From CAVTZP01 sp964456815 (GTDB taxonomy: Bacteria > Chloroflexota > Dehalococcoidia > Dehalococcoidales > BS750m-G39), in assembly GCA_964456815.1 (NCBI GenBank), contig CAYWCO010000079.1, positions 1-5,066 of the forward strand: a stretch of 5,066 nucleotides of DNA. The letters run 5' to 3'. Below are positions 1 to 5,066 of the stretch, in pieces (positions within the stretch are counted from its first letter, which is position 1; every line of letters starts with the position of its first letter). The position numbers and the translations under genes were made by a program. The notes beneath the pieces are model-generated. The model worked only from the letters and a program-made list of their open reading frames with translations, had not been told where the DNA came from and did not search any database.

Positions 1-517
1 GGTGAGGGTGAGCCTTTCAACCTTTATCCCCAAGCCCCACACCCCGTTTCAGTGGGTAGCCCAGGAAAGCGAAGAGGGGCTAAACGCCAAGCATGAGCTG
101 CTCAAGAAAGGGCTGCGCCGAAAGGGGAGCCAGCTCTCCTGGCAGGAGCCAAAGGTAAGCCAGCTTGAGGCGGTACTCTCAAGGGGGGACAGAAGGCTGG
201 GTAAGGTCATCTACCGTGCCTGGAAGCTGGGGGCAACCTTTGACGCCTGGAACGAATGCTTTGACTACCAAAAATGGCTCCGTGCCCTTGACGAGAGCGG
301 GCTTGAAGCCAACTTTTACGCCCGGCGGGAGCGTCCCCTGGACGAGCACCTGCCCTGGGCTCATATTGACGCCGGGGTAACCCCGGACTTCCTCAAACGG
401 GAATACCAGCGGGCGATGGAGGGCAAGGAAACCCCTGACTGCCGCAACCAGGCGTGCAATGCCTGCGGGCTGGAGCGACTGAGCGCGGACTGCCGGCAAA
501 AGCTAGGCGCTACTTAG
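1..517 (+). CDS. Radical SAM protein, TIGR03960-type (B12-binding domain family), C-terminal part only
   Basis: This is the 3' end of a larger gene cut by the window edge. The open frame runs from base 2 to a TAG at 515-517 (about 171 residues), and the GTG at base 2 is an internal codon, not a start. Near the left edge the segment STFIPKPHTPFQW (visible residues 6-18) matches the end of the radical SAM barrel in B12-binding-domain radical SAM proteins of the TIGR03960 type. The tail carries DAWNECFDYQKW and a late cysteine group, C147-x4-C152-x2-C155-G with a further C164. The N-terminal domains and the CxxxCxxC cluster that binds the SAM-cleaving 4Fe-4S centre lie outside the window. Members of this family have no firmly established substrate. 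In many genomes they sit beside a TIGR03936 (DUF2344) gene, but here the downstream neighbour is the convergent gyrA. Family assignment rests on recalled motif similarity. Confidence 0.82.
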   Translation, partial: VRVSLSTFIPKPHTPFQWVAQESEEGLNAKHELLKKGLRRKGSQLSWQEPKVSQLEAVLSRGDRRLGKVIYRAWKLGATFDAWNECFDYQKWLRALDESGLEANFYARRERPLDEHLPWAHIDAGVTPDFLKREYQRAMEGKETPDCRNQACNACGLERLSADCRQKLGAT

Positions 518-2960
518 CCTCCACGTCAAAACAGGCAATAGCCACCACCCTATCACCGGGGTCAAGCTCCTGCAGCTTTACCCCCTGGGTGCTCCTGCCC
601 TGAATGCTAATGCCCCGTTTCGGGTCCTTCTCCTTAATCGGGGTCTGAATGACAATGCCGTCAGCCGATATAATCATTGCCTGCTGGGACAGGGAGACGA
701 TGCTGGCGGCGGCAACCTTATCCGCTTTCTCGGTAAGCTTAAACGTCCTCACCCCACCCCCGGCACGATGCTGCCTGGGGTAGGCGGCAACAGGGGTCAG
801 CTTACCGAAACCGCCCTCGGTAACGGCCAATACATAGCCCTTAGGATAGACAATATCCATAGCCACAATCCGGTCAACACGGCTGAGACGGACACCACGC
901 ACCCCGCCACCGGTTCTGGAGATAGCCCTTAACTCAGATACGCCAAACCTGATTGCCTGCCCCCCCTCAGTAACCAGAAGGACATCGTTCTTGTCAGTGG
1001 CTAAGCAGGCTGCCACCAGCTCATCCTCCGGCTCCAGATCCATGGCAATAAGCCCGCTACTGCGCACCGCGGCAAACTTGTCCACCATCGTCTTTTTAAT
1101 TTCACCACCGCTGGTAGCCATCAATAAATAGGCACCGGGCTTATAATCGGGCAGGGCTACCATAGCGGTAACCCTCTCCTTATCGGCAATAGAGAAGAGG
1201 TTAACCAGGGCGGTGCCCTTAGCCACCCGGGAGCTACCGGCGGGGATTTCATAGCACTTGAGATGGAAGACCCGCCCCCGATTGGTGAAGAAAAGCAGGT
1301 TGTCATGGGTATCGGCCACCGCCAGTAGTCTTACTGCGTCTGCCTCCCTGGTTACCATGCCAATGATACCCTTGCCCCCGCGGTGCTGTGAGCGGTAGCT
1401 TTTAGCGGCTACCCGCTTAACAAACCCGCGGTTACTGAGGGTAACCACCACACTCTGATGCGGGATAAGGTCTTCCTCGCGAAATTCGGTCACCTCCTCC
1501 CCGCTTATCTCGGTTCGCCGCGGGTCGGCGTACTGGGACTTTAGCTCGCTTACCTCCTCCTTTATCAGGAGAAGCATTCTCTTCGGGTTAGCCAGAAGGT
1601 CTTCCAGATAGGCGATTGTCTTTACCACCTCGGCGTATTCATCAAGTATCTTTTGCCGCTCCAGATTAGCCAGGCGCCTGAGCTGCATATCAAGAATCGC
1701 CTGCGCCTGAGTCTGGGACAGGCCAAAGCTACTCATAAGCTTACTGCGGGCAATCTCAACCGTCTGCGCCTTCTTGATGATAGCAATCACCCTGTCTATA
1801 TTGTCCAGGGCGATTTTAAGCCCCTCCAGAATATGAGCCCTCGCCTTAGCCACCTCAAGGTCAAACCGGGAGCGGCGGGTGATAACCTCATAGCGGAAGT
1901 CAACAAAATACTGGAGCGCCTCCTTAAGACTGATTACCCGGGGCTGACCGTCAACCAGAGCCAGCATATTAAGGAAGAAGGCTGACTGCATTGAGGTGTG
2001 TTTATAAAGGCTATTCAGTACCTGCCTTGGTTCCGCCTCCCGCTTCAGCTCAATGACAATCCGCATCCCCTGGCGGTCTGACTCGTCGCGCAGGGCGCTG
2101 ATACCCTCAACCTTCTTATCCTTTACCAGCTCGGCTATCCTCTCCACCAGGGAAGCCTTATTCGTCTGATACGGAAGCTCGGTGATAACTATCTGCCGCC
2201 GCCCAACCCCGGGCATGTCACCGAGGAGAGCCTTAGCCCTGACCACCACCCGGCCGTGCCCGGTGGCATAGGCATTCTTAATCTCCTCCCCGCCAATGAT
2301 GATGCCAGCGGTGGGGAAATCAGGTCCTTTAACAAACTGGGTAAGCTCGCCAACGGTGGCTTCGGGATTATCAATGAGGTAAGAAATGGCATCGCACACC
2401 TCCCCCAGATTATGAGGGGGGATACTGGTAGCCATCCCCACAGCGATACCGGCGCTACCGTTAACCAGCAGATTGGGCAAGCGGGTGGGTAAGACCACAG
2501 GCTCCTTAAGACTATTATCAAAGTTGGGCATGAAGTTGACGGTCTCTTTATCAATATCAACCAGCATCTCCCCGGCAATCTTGGTCAGGCGTGCCTCGGT
2601 ATAGCGCATCGCCGCCGGGGGGTCATTGTCCATGCTGCCGAAATTACCCTGCCCATCAACCAGGACACATCGCATCGAGAAGTCCTGCGCCATACGCACC
2701 ATGGCTTCATAGACCGGGGCGTCGCCATGGGGATGATACTTGCCCAGAACCTCACCGACAATACGGGCGCTCTTCTTGTGCGGGCCGGCATGAGTTAGCC
2801 CAATCCCAGCCATAGCGTAGAGGATGCGCCGCTGTACCGGCTTTAACCCGTCCCGTACATCGGGCAGGGCGCGGGAAACGATGACGCTCATGGCATAATC
2901 AAGGTAAGAGCTACTCATCTCGTCTTCTATATTTACCGGTCTGGTCTTGCCGAAAACCAT
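510..2960 (-). CDS. gyrA: DNA gyrase subunit A
   Basis: GyrA is the DNA cleavage and rejoining subunit of the A2B2 gyrase, which introduces negative supercoils using ATP hydrolysed by GyrB. The protein has 816 residues, close to Bacillus GyrA and shorter than E. coli GyrA (875), with no long acidic tail. The N-terminal winged-helix/tower region (about 1-500) contains the KYHPHGD segment (74-80) and the catalytic tyrosine Y120 in AAMRYTEARL (codon at 2601-2603). A helical coiled-coil region follows (about 360-470). The C-terminal beta-pinwheel (about 500-816) shows six recurring blade motifs near 525, 576, 632, 681, 730 and 788. The first holds the GyrA-box as QHRGGKG (525-531; usual form QRRGGKG), which favours GyrA over ParC. 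Positions equivalent to E. coli S83, A84 and D87 are A81, P82 and E85. The ATG at 2960 is preceded by AGGAGGT. The stop overlaps the convergent radical SAM gene. Confidence 0.97.
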   Translation of the reverse strand: MVFGKTRPVNIEDEMSSSYLDYAMSVIVSRALPDVRDGLKPVQRRILYAMAGIGLTHAGPHKKSARIVGEVLGKYHPHGDAPVYEAMVRMAQDFSMRCVLVDGQGNFGSMDNDPPAAMRYTEARLTKIAGEMLVDIDKETVNFMPNFDNSLKEPVVLPTRLPNLLVNGSAGIAVGMATSIPPHNLGEVCDAISYLIDNPEATVGELTQFVKGPDFPTAGIIIGGEEIKNAYATGHGRVVVRAKALLGDMPGVGRRQIVITELPYQTNKASLVERIAELVKDKKVEGISALRDESDRQGMRIVIELKREAEPRQVLNSLYKHTSMQSAFFLNMLALVDGQPRVISLKEALQYFVDFRYEVITRRSRFDLEVAKARAHILEGLKIALDNIDRVIAIIKKAQTVEIARSKLMSSFGLSQTQAQAILDMQLRRLANLERQKILDEYAEVVKTIAYLEDLLANPKRMLLLIKEEVSELKSQYADPRRTEISGEEVTEFREEDLIPHQSVVVTLSNRGFVKRVAAKSYRSQHRGGKGIIGMVTREADAVRLLAVADTHDNLLFFTNRGRVFHLKCYEIPAGSSRVAKGTALVNLFSIADKERVTAMVALPDYKPGAYLLMATSGGEIKKTMVDKFAAVRSSGLIAMDLEPEDELVAACLATDKNDVLLVTEGGQAIRFGVSELRAISRTGGGVRGVRLSRVDRIVAMDIVYPKGYVLAVTEGGFGKLTPVAAYPRQHRAGGGVRTFKLTEKADKVAAASIVSLSQQAMIISADGIVIQTPIKEKDPKRGISIQGRSTQGVKLQELDPGDRVVAIACFDVEAK

Positions 2961-2966
2961 GCTGAC

Positions 2967-2978
2967 TAGAACCTCCTA
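2967..2978 (-). promoter_or_regulatory. Ribosome-binding site of gyrA overlapping the TPR gene stop
   Basis: On the minus strand the TAG stop of the TPR gene (2978-2976) lies inside TAGGAGGTTCTA, so the AGGAGGT Shine-Dalgarno sequence shares bases with the stop codon. It is followed by 10 bases and then the gyrA ATG (2960-2958). The spacing is slightly long, but no nearer start exists. A ribosome finishing the TPR protein would stand on the gyrA initiation region, which suggests translational coupling (inference). Confidence 0.75.
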
Positions 2979-3752
2979 CTCCTCATTATCTTCATCGTTA
3001 GCAGTTTCACCTTCACTCTCAGGTAACTCCTCCGCCGGTGCCTCTACGTACTCCAACCCGCGCCTGAGCATCTTATCGTCAAGATAAGGACGAAGACCCT
3101 CGCCCCCCTTGGGCGGGAAGGAAAGCTGCCCCACCTGAGAAGGGTCCTGATATATCTCCCTGATAATGACGCTCACCCTATCTTCGGCGGAGCTGACGAT
3201 AGCGGCGGCATACTGGTTACCCCCCGCCATCAGCTTAATAAGCCGCTGGGCGTGCCTTGGCTCCACCTGCCCCAGATACTCGCCGCGGACATTCTCCACC
3301 GTTAGGCTGGAATCATTAATTCGCAAATATACCCTATCACCAGCCACAATCTTGGCCAGCACCCCTTGCGGTGCCAGACGATACAGACTAACCACCCCCG
3401 CCTTGCCCGTCTCTTCAATGAAATGCTCGGGCTTAGCCTTATCCGAATCAGCCTCCAGGCTAACCGCCGCTTCACCTAAATAGGCCAGACGGCGGAGATT
3501 CTTCTGGGCAATGATATTATAGGCGTCAAGCTCTATAGCCCGGGTGTAGGCTTCCTTTGCCAGCGAGTACTCGCCGAGCTCAATATAGGCCTTGCCCAGG
3601 CGATTATAGGCATCGACATCGCTGGGGAAGCTTTCTATTATCTCCCGGTTAGCCGCCACCGCCTCCCGCCACCGCCCCTGCATCGCCAGGGCGATGGCAT
3701 TCTTGCTGCGCTGGCGTCTTATCCTTACCTGTTCCTCTTCCTGATAGGCCAT
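2976..3752 (-). CDS. Small tetratricopeptide-repeat protein of unknown function
   Basis: This is a protein of 258 residues from the chosen ATG at 3752. Two TPR units are visible: residues 12-45 (A19, A31, P43) and, clearer, 46-79 (L52, G53, Y56, A65, Y69, A72). A charged linker (about 95-118) leads to a middle domain (about 120-205) predicted to be beta-rich, with a GEYLGQVEPRHAQRLIKLM core. The tail (235-258) is strongly acidic. There is no signal peptide or membrane segment, so it is probably cytoplasmic, and TPRs suggest protein binding. The start is uncertain: an ATG at 3773 would add seven residues (MVPGGGE) and lie 2 bp after the lysC stop, but has little Shine-Dalgarno signal. The ATG at 3752 has GGAGG four bases upstream and begins where charged helical sequence begins. 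It sits between lysC and gyrA in the same run, 15 bp before gyrA. I do not recognise a specific function. Confidence 0.88.
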   Translation of the reverse strand: MAYQEEEQVRIRRQRSKNAIALAMQGRWREAVAANREIIESFPSDVDAYNRLGKAYIELGEYSLAKEAYTRAIELDAYNIIAQKNLRRLAYLGEAAVSLEADSDKAKPEHFIEETGKAGVVSLYRLAPQGVLAKIVAGDRVYLRINDSSLTVENVRGEYLGQVEPRHAQRLIKLMAGGNQYAAAIVSSAEDRVSVIIREIYQDPSQVGQLSFPPKGGEGLRPYLDDKMLRRGLEYVEAPAEELPESEGETANDEDNEE

Positions 3753-3761
3753 CTCGCCTCC
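3750..3761 (-). promoter_or_regulatory. Ribosome-binding site deciding the TPR protein start
   Basis: GGAGG (3761-3757) lies four bases before the ATG at 3752. The spacing is short, but the signal is clearer than anything before the in-frame ATG at 3773, where AAGG directly abuts the start codon. This is why the shorter form was chosen. Confidence 0.5.
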
Positions 3762-3775
3762 GCCGGGAACCATCC

Positions 3776-4255
3776 TTACTTTTCCGACTCAAAGGCACGG
3801 TGTAGAGCCTGGACCGCATCCTTGACCCTGGCTTCATCAATAATACAGGTTATCCTTATCTCCGAGGTGGTGATAAGCTCAATGTTAATCCCCTTCTCAC
3901 TGAGGGCGCCGAACATCCTGGCGGCATAGCCCGGGGTATTCTGCATCCCGGTGCCAATAATGCTGACCTTCCCCAGTTTGGAGGCGCTGGTGCACTCCCT
4001 GGCGCCAATAGACTGGGCTATGGGCTCCACCACCTCCATCGCCTTGGCTAAATGGCTCTTAGCCACGGTAAAGGACAGGTCGGTAATATTATTGATACTG
4101 GCATTCTGGACAATGGTATCAATGCTGATGTTCGCCTTGGCCAGAGGCTCAAAGATAGAGGCGGCAATGCCGGGGCGGTCAGGGACACCGACCACGGTTA
4201 TCTTAGCCACATCAAGGTCATGAGCTACACCCTTAACCTTATTTCTTACTTCCAT
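3776..4255 (-). CDS. lysC: Predicted beta (regulatory) subunit of aspartate kinase from an internal in-frame start
   Basis: Codon 246 of lysC is ATG (4255-4253), preceded by GGAGGGG (4267-4261) and a 5-base spacer, a far better ribosome site than the one before the full-length start. Translation from here gives a 159-residue protein containing only the two ACT domains, sharing the lysC stop. Known two-ACT aspartate kinases of B. subtilis, Corynebacterium and Thermus are alpha2beta2 enzymes whose beta chain is made in just this way, from a Met near residue 246-250. Position and signal agree with that precedent. That the shorter product is made in this organism is inference. Confidence 0.62.
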   Translation of the reverse strand: MEVRNKVKGVAHDLDVAKITVVGVPDRPGIAASIFEPLAKANISIDTIVQNASINNITDLSFTVAKSHLAKAMEVVEPIAQSIGARECTSASKLGKVSIIGTGMQNTPGYAARMFGALSEKGINIELITTSEIRITCIIDEARVKDAVQALHRAFESEK

Positions 4256-4990
4256 AGATACCCCTCCATGAATTAGTGTGCCCGGGTTTTCGCTGAAGCT
4301 GGAGGCAACCAGAATGGGGACACCAAACAGCTCCCCCAGCTCAACCGCCCGCGGGTGCATCACCTTAGCCCCGTATGTCGCCAGCTCCAGCATCTCCTCA
4401 TAGCCAATCTCGGGTAGCTTCTGGGCTTCGGGGGCAATTCTCGGGTCGGCGGTGAAAATCCCCTCAACATCGGTATATATCTGGCAGACCTCCGCCCCCA
4501 GGCTGACGGCAAGAGCCACCGCCGTAGTATCAGAGCCGCCCCGCCCCAGGGTGGTTATGTCCATCTCACCGGTAATCCCCTGAAAGCCGGCAACAATGAC
4601 GATATTCCCCTTCTCCAGCTCCCTGGTTACCCTCTCCGGGTCAACCCCCAGGATACGGGCGCGGCTATAAACAGCGTCGGTCTTTATCCCCGCCTGAGCG
4701 CCGGAAAGGCTGATCGCCTCGTAGCCCATAGCCTCAAGCGCCATTGCCAGCAGGGTGCAGGAGATAATCTCGCCGGTAGACAGCAGCATGTCAAGCTCTC
4801 GCTCATCGGGGCGCTCATTAACCTGGTAGGCGAGCTTGATTAGCTCGTCAGTGGTGTCCCCCATCGCCGAGACGACGACAACCACCTGGTTGCCCTTGTC
4901 CCTGGTCTGGGCGATACGCCGGGCGACGTTCTTTATCTTCCCGGCATCCCCCACCGATGAGCCGCCGTATTTCTGCACGATTAGAGCCAT
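3776..4990 (-). CDS. lysC: Aspartate kinase, two-ACT-domain type
   Basis: This enzyme phosphorylates L-aspartate with ATP, the first step toward lysine/diaminopimelate, threonine and methionine, in the cytoplasm. At 404 residues it matches B. subtilis LysC and the Corynebacterium enzyme (about 405-420). The kinase domain (1 to about 240) has KYGGSSV at 7-13, GFQG at 135-138, TTLGRGGSDTTA at 146-157, YTDVEGIFTADPR at 172-184 and YGAKVMHPRAV at 206-216, which are the substrate and nucleotide-binding motifs. Two ACT domains follow: one from about 264 (VVGVPDRPGIAASIFEPLAK) and one from about 341 (VSIIGTGMQNTPGYAARMF). The QN...TDLSFT stretch (295-308) is the usual amino-acid effector region, so feedback inhibition by lysine and/or threonine is expected, but specificity cannot be read here. 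The ATG at 4990 has a weak GGGCGGGG purine run about 11 bases upstream. An internal start at 4255 probably yields a second product. Confidence 0.96.
   Translation of the reverse strand: MALIVQKYGGSSVGDAGKIKNVARRIAQTRDKGNQVVVVVSAMGDTTDELIKLAYQVNERPDERELDMLLSTGEIISCTLLAMALEAMGYEAISLSGAQAGIKTDAVYSRARILGVDPERVTRELEKGNIVIVAGFQGITGEMDITTLGRGGSDTTAVALAVSLGAEVCQIYTDVEGIFTADPRIAPEAQKLPEIGYEEMLELATYGAKVMHPRAVELGELFGVPILVASSFSENPGTLIHGGVSMEVRNKVKGVAHDLDVAKITVVGVPDRPGIAASIFEPLAKANISIDTIVQNASINNITDLSFTVAKSHLAKAMEVVEPIAQSIGARECTSASKLGKVSIIGTGMQNTPGYAARMFGALSEKGINIELITTSEIRITCIIDEARVKDAVQALHRAFESEK
4253..4267 (-). promoter_or_regulatory. Internal ribosome-binding site and start within lysC
   Basis: The minus strand reads GGAGGGGTATCTATG: a strong Shine-Dalgarno run, five bases, then ATG in the lysC frame. 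The bases also encode Gly-Gly-Val-Ser-Met, at the junction of kinase and ACT domains. Confidence 0.65.
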
Positions 4991-4996
4991 TTTTAT

Positions 4997-5066
4997 TTAA
5001 ACCCCGCCCTTTTTTACCTTCGTTTTTATTCCCACCCCTATTTTTATCCAGTGTTCTACTTCCCAT
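4997..5066 (-). CDS. Possible C-terminus of an upstream minus-strand gene (partial)
   Basis: From base 5065 leftward there is an open frame of 22 codons ending in TAA at 4999-4997, only 6 bp before the lysC ATG. The visible peptide starts WEVEHWIKIGVG and ends in a lysine- and glycine-rich KVKKGGV tail. The tight spacing and the overlap of the lysC purine-rich ribosome site with the end of this frame mirror the TPR-gyrA junction, which favours a real gene. However, 22 codons are too few to prove coding or recognise a family. Alternatively this is an untranslated, purine-rich lysC leader. I see no convincing -35/-10 pair or riboswitch in the 76 bases. Confidence 0.35.
   Translation of the reverse strand, partial: WEVEHWIKIGVGIKTKVKKGGV

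Noticed and set aside
179..499. Minus-strand open frame of 106 codons antisense to the radical SAM gene
   Set aside because: It lies wholly opposite a recognisable protein, has proline/valine-rich sequence without family features, and has no ribosome site that I could see.
502..519. Bidirectional terminator between the convergent genes
   Set aside because: Only 4-bp stems (AGGC/GCCT or GCTA/TAGC) can form, with no U-tract on either strand.
1653..1985. Plus-strand open frame of 110 codons inside gyrA
   Set aside because: Antisense to the conserved gyrA coiled-coil region; composition looks like a reverse-complement shadow.
2189..2578. Minus-strand open frame of 129 codons overlapping gyrA in another frame
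   Set aside because: It overlaps highly conserved GyrA sequence in the same strand; its Leu/Pro/Ser-rich peptide is typical of an out-of-frame reading.
510..2960. Topoisomerase IV subunit ParC instead of GyrA
   Set aside because: A GyrA-box (QHRGGKG) and six pinwheel blades are present, which favours gyrase.
4848..5066. Minus-strand frame of 72 codons starting at the window edge and running into lysC
   Set aside because: It overlaps the first 140 bases of lysC out of frame, and its peptide is a low-complexity Lys/Asn/Gly/Arg sequence. The other frame, ending at 4997, is the better candidate for an upstream gene end.
4991..5066. Lysine riboswitch or T-box upstream of lysC
   Set aside because: The available 76 bases contain no conserved L-box or T-box core and no terminator hairpin; such an element would have to lie beyond the window.

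Overview
The window holds four genes in an ordinary housekeeping arrangement, plus a possible fragment of a fifth. Three genes on the minus strand form a tight run, read from right to left: a two-ACT-domain aspartate kinase (lysC), a small two-TPR protein of unknown function, and DNA gyrase subunit A (gyrA). On the plus strand, at the left edge, lies the 3' end of a radical SAM protein of the TIGR03960 (B12-binding-domain) family. It converges on gyrA and overlaps its stop region by 8 bp. The last ~70 bases at the right edge may encode the C-terminus of one more minus-strand gene ending 6 bp before lysC.

Organism: this is a moderately GC-rich bacterium, with a B. subtilis/Corynebacterium-type aspartate kinase and a short GyrA without an acidic tail. 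The TIGR03960 radical SAM protein and the lysC / TPR protein / gyrA neighbourhood fit an anaerobic Chloroflexota lineage such as Dehalococcoidia. That is inference from gene content and general resemblance; no marker here proves it.

Layout: 1-517 radical SAM 3' end (+); 510-2960 gyrA (-); 2961-2975 a 15-bp spacer; 2976-3752 TPR protein (-), with an upstream in-frame ATG at 3773; 3776-4990 lysC (-), with an internal ribosome site and in-frame start at 4255 that should give a separate regulatory subunit; 4991-5066 leader or end of an upstream gene. Coding density is close to 100%, and no stretch over 300 bases lacks a gene. I see no promoter, intrinsic terminator, tRNA, rRNA, CRISPR, insertion sequence or riboswitch that I would defend.

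How the genes relate: the short spacings, and the ribosome-binding site of gyrA overlapping the stop codon of the TPR gene, indicate co-transcription and probably translational coupling. Aspartate kinase opens the lysine/threonine/methionine/diaminopimelate pathway and GyrA is the cleavage subunit of gyrase, so the linkage is not an obvious pathway. I found no novel multi-gene system. The points most worth checking are the in-phase lysC internal start, the natural Ala-Pro-x-x-Glu quinolone pocket of GyrA, the middle domain of the TPR protein, and the terminator-free convergent overlap.
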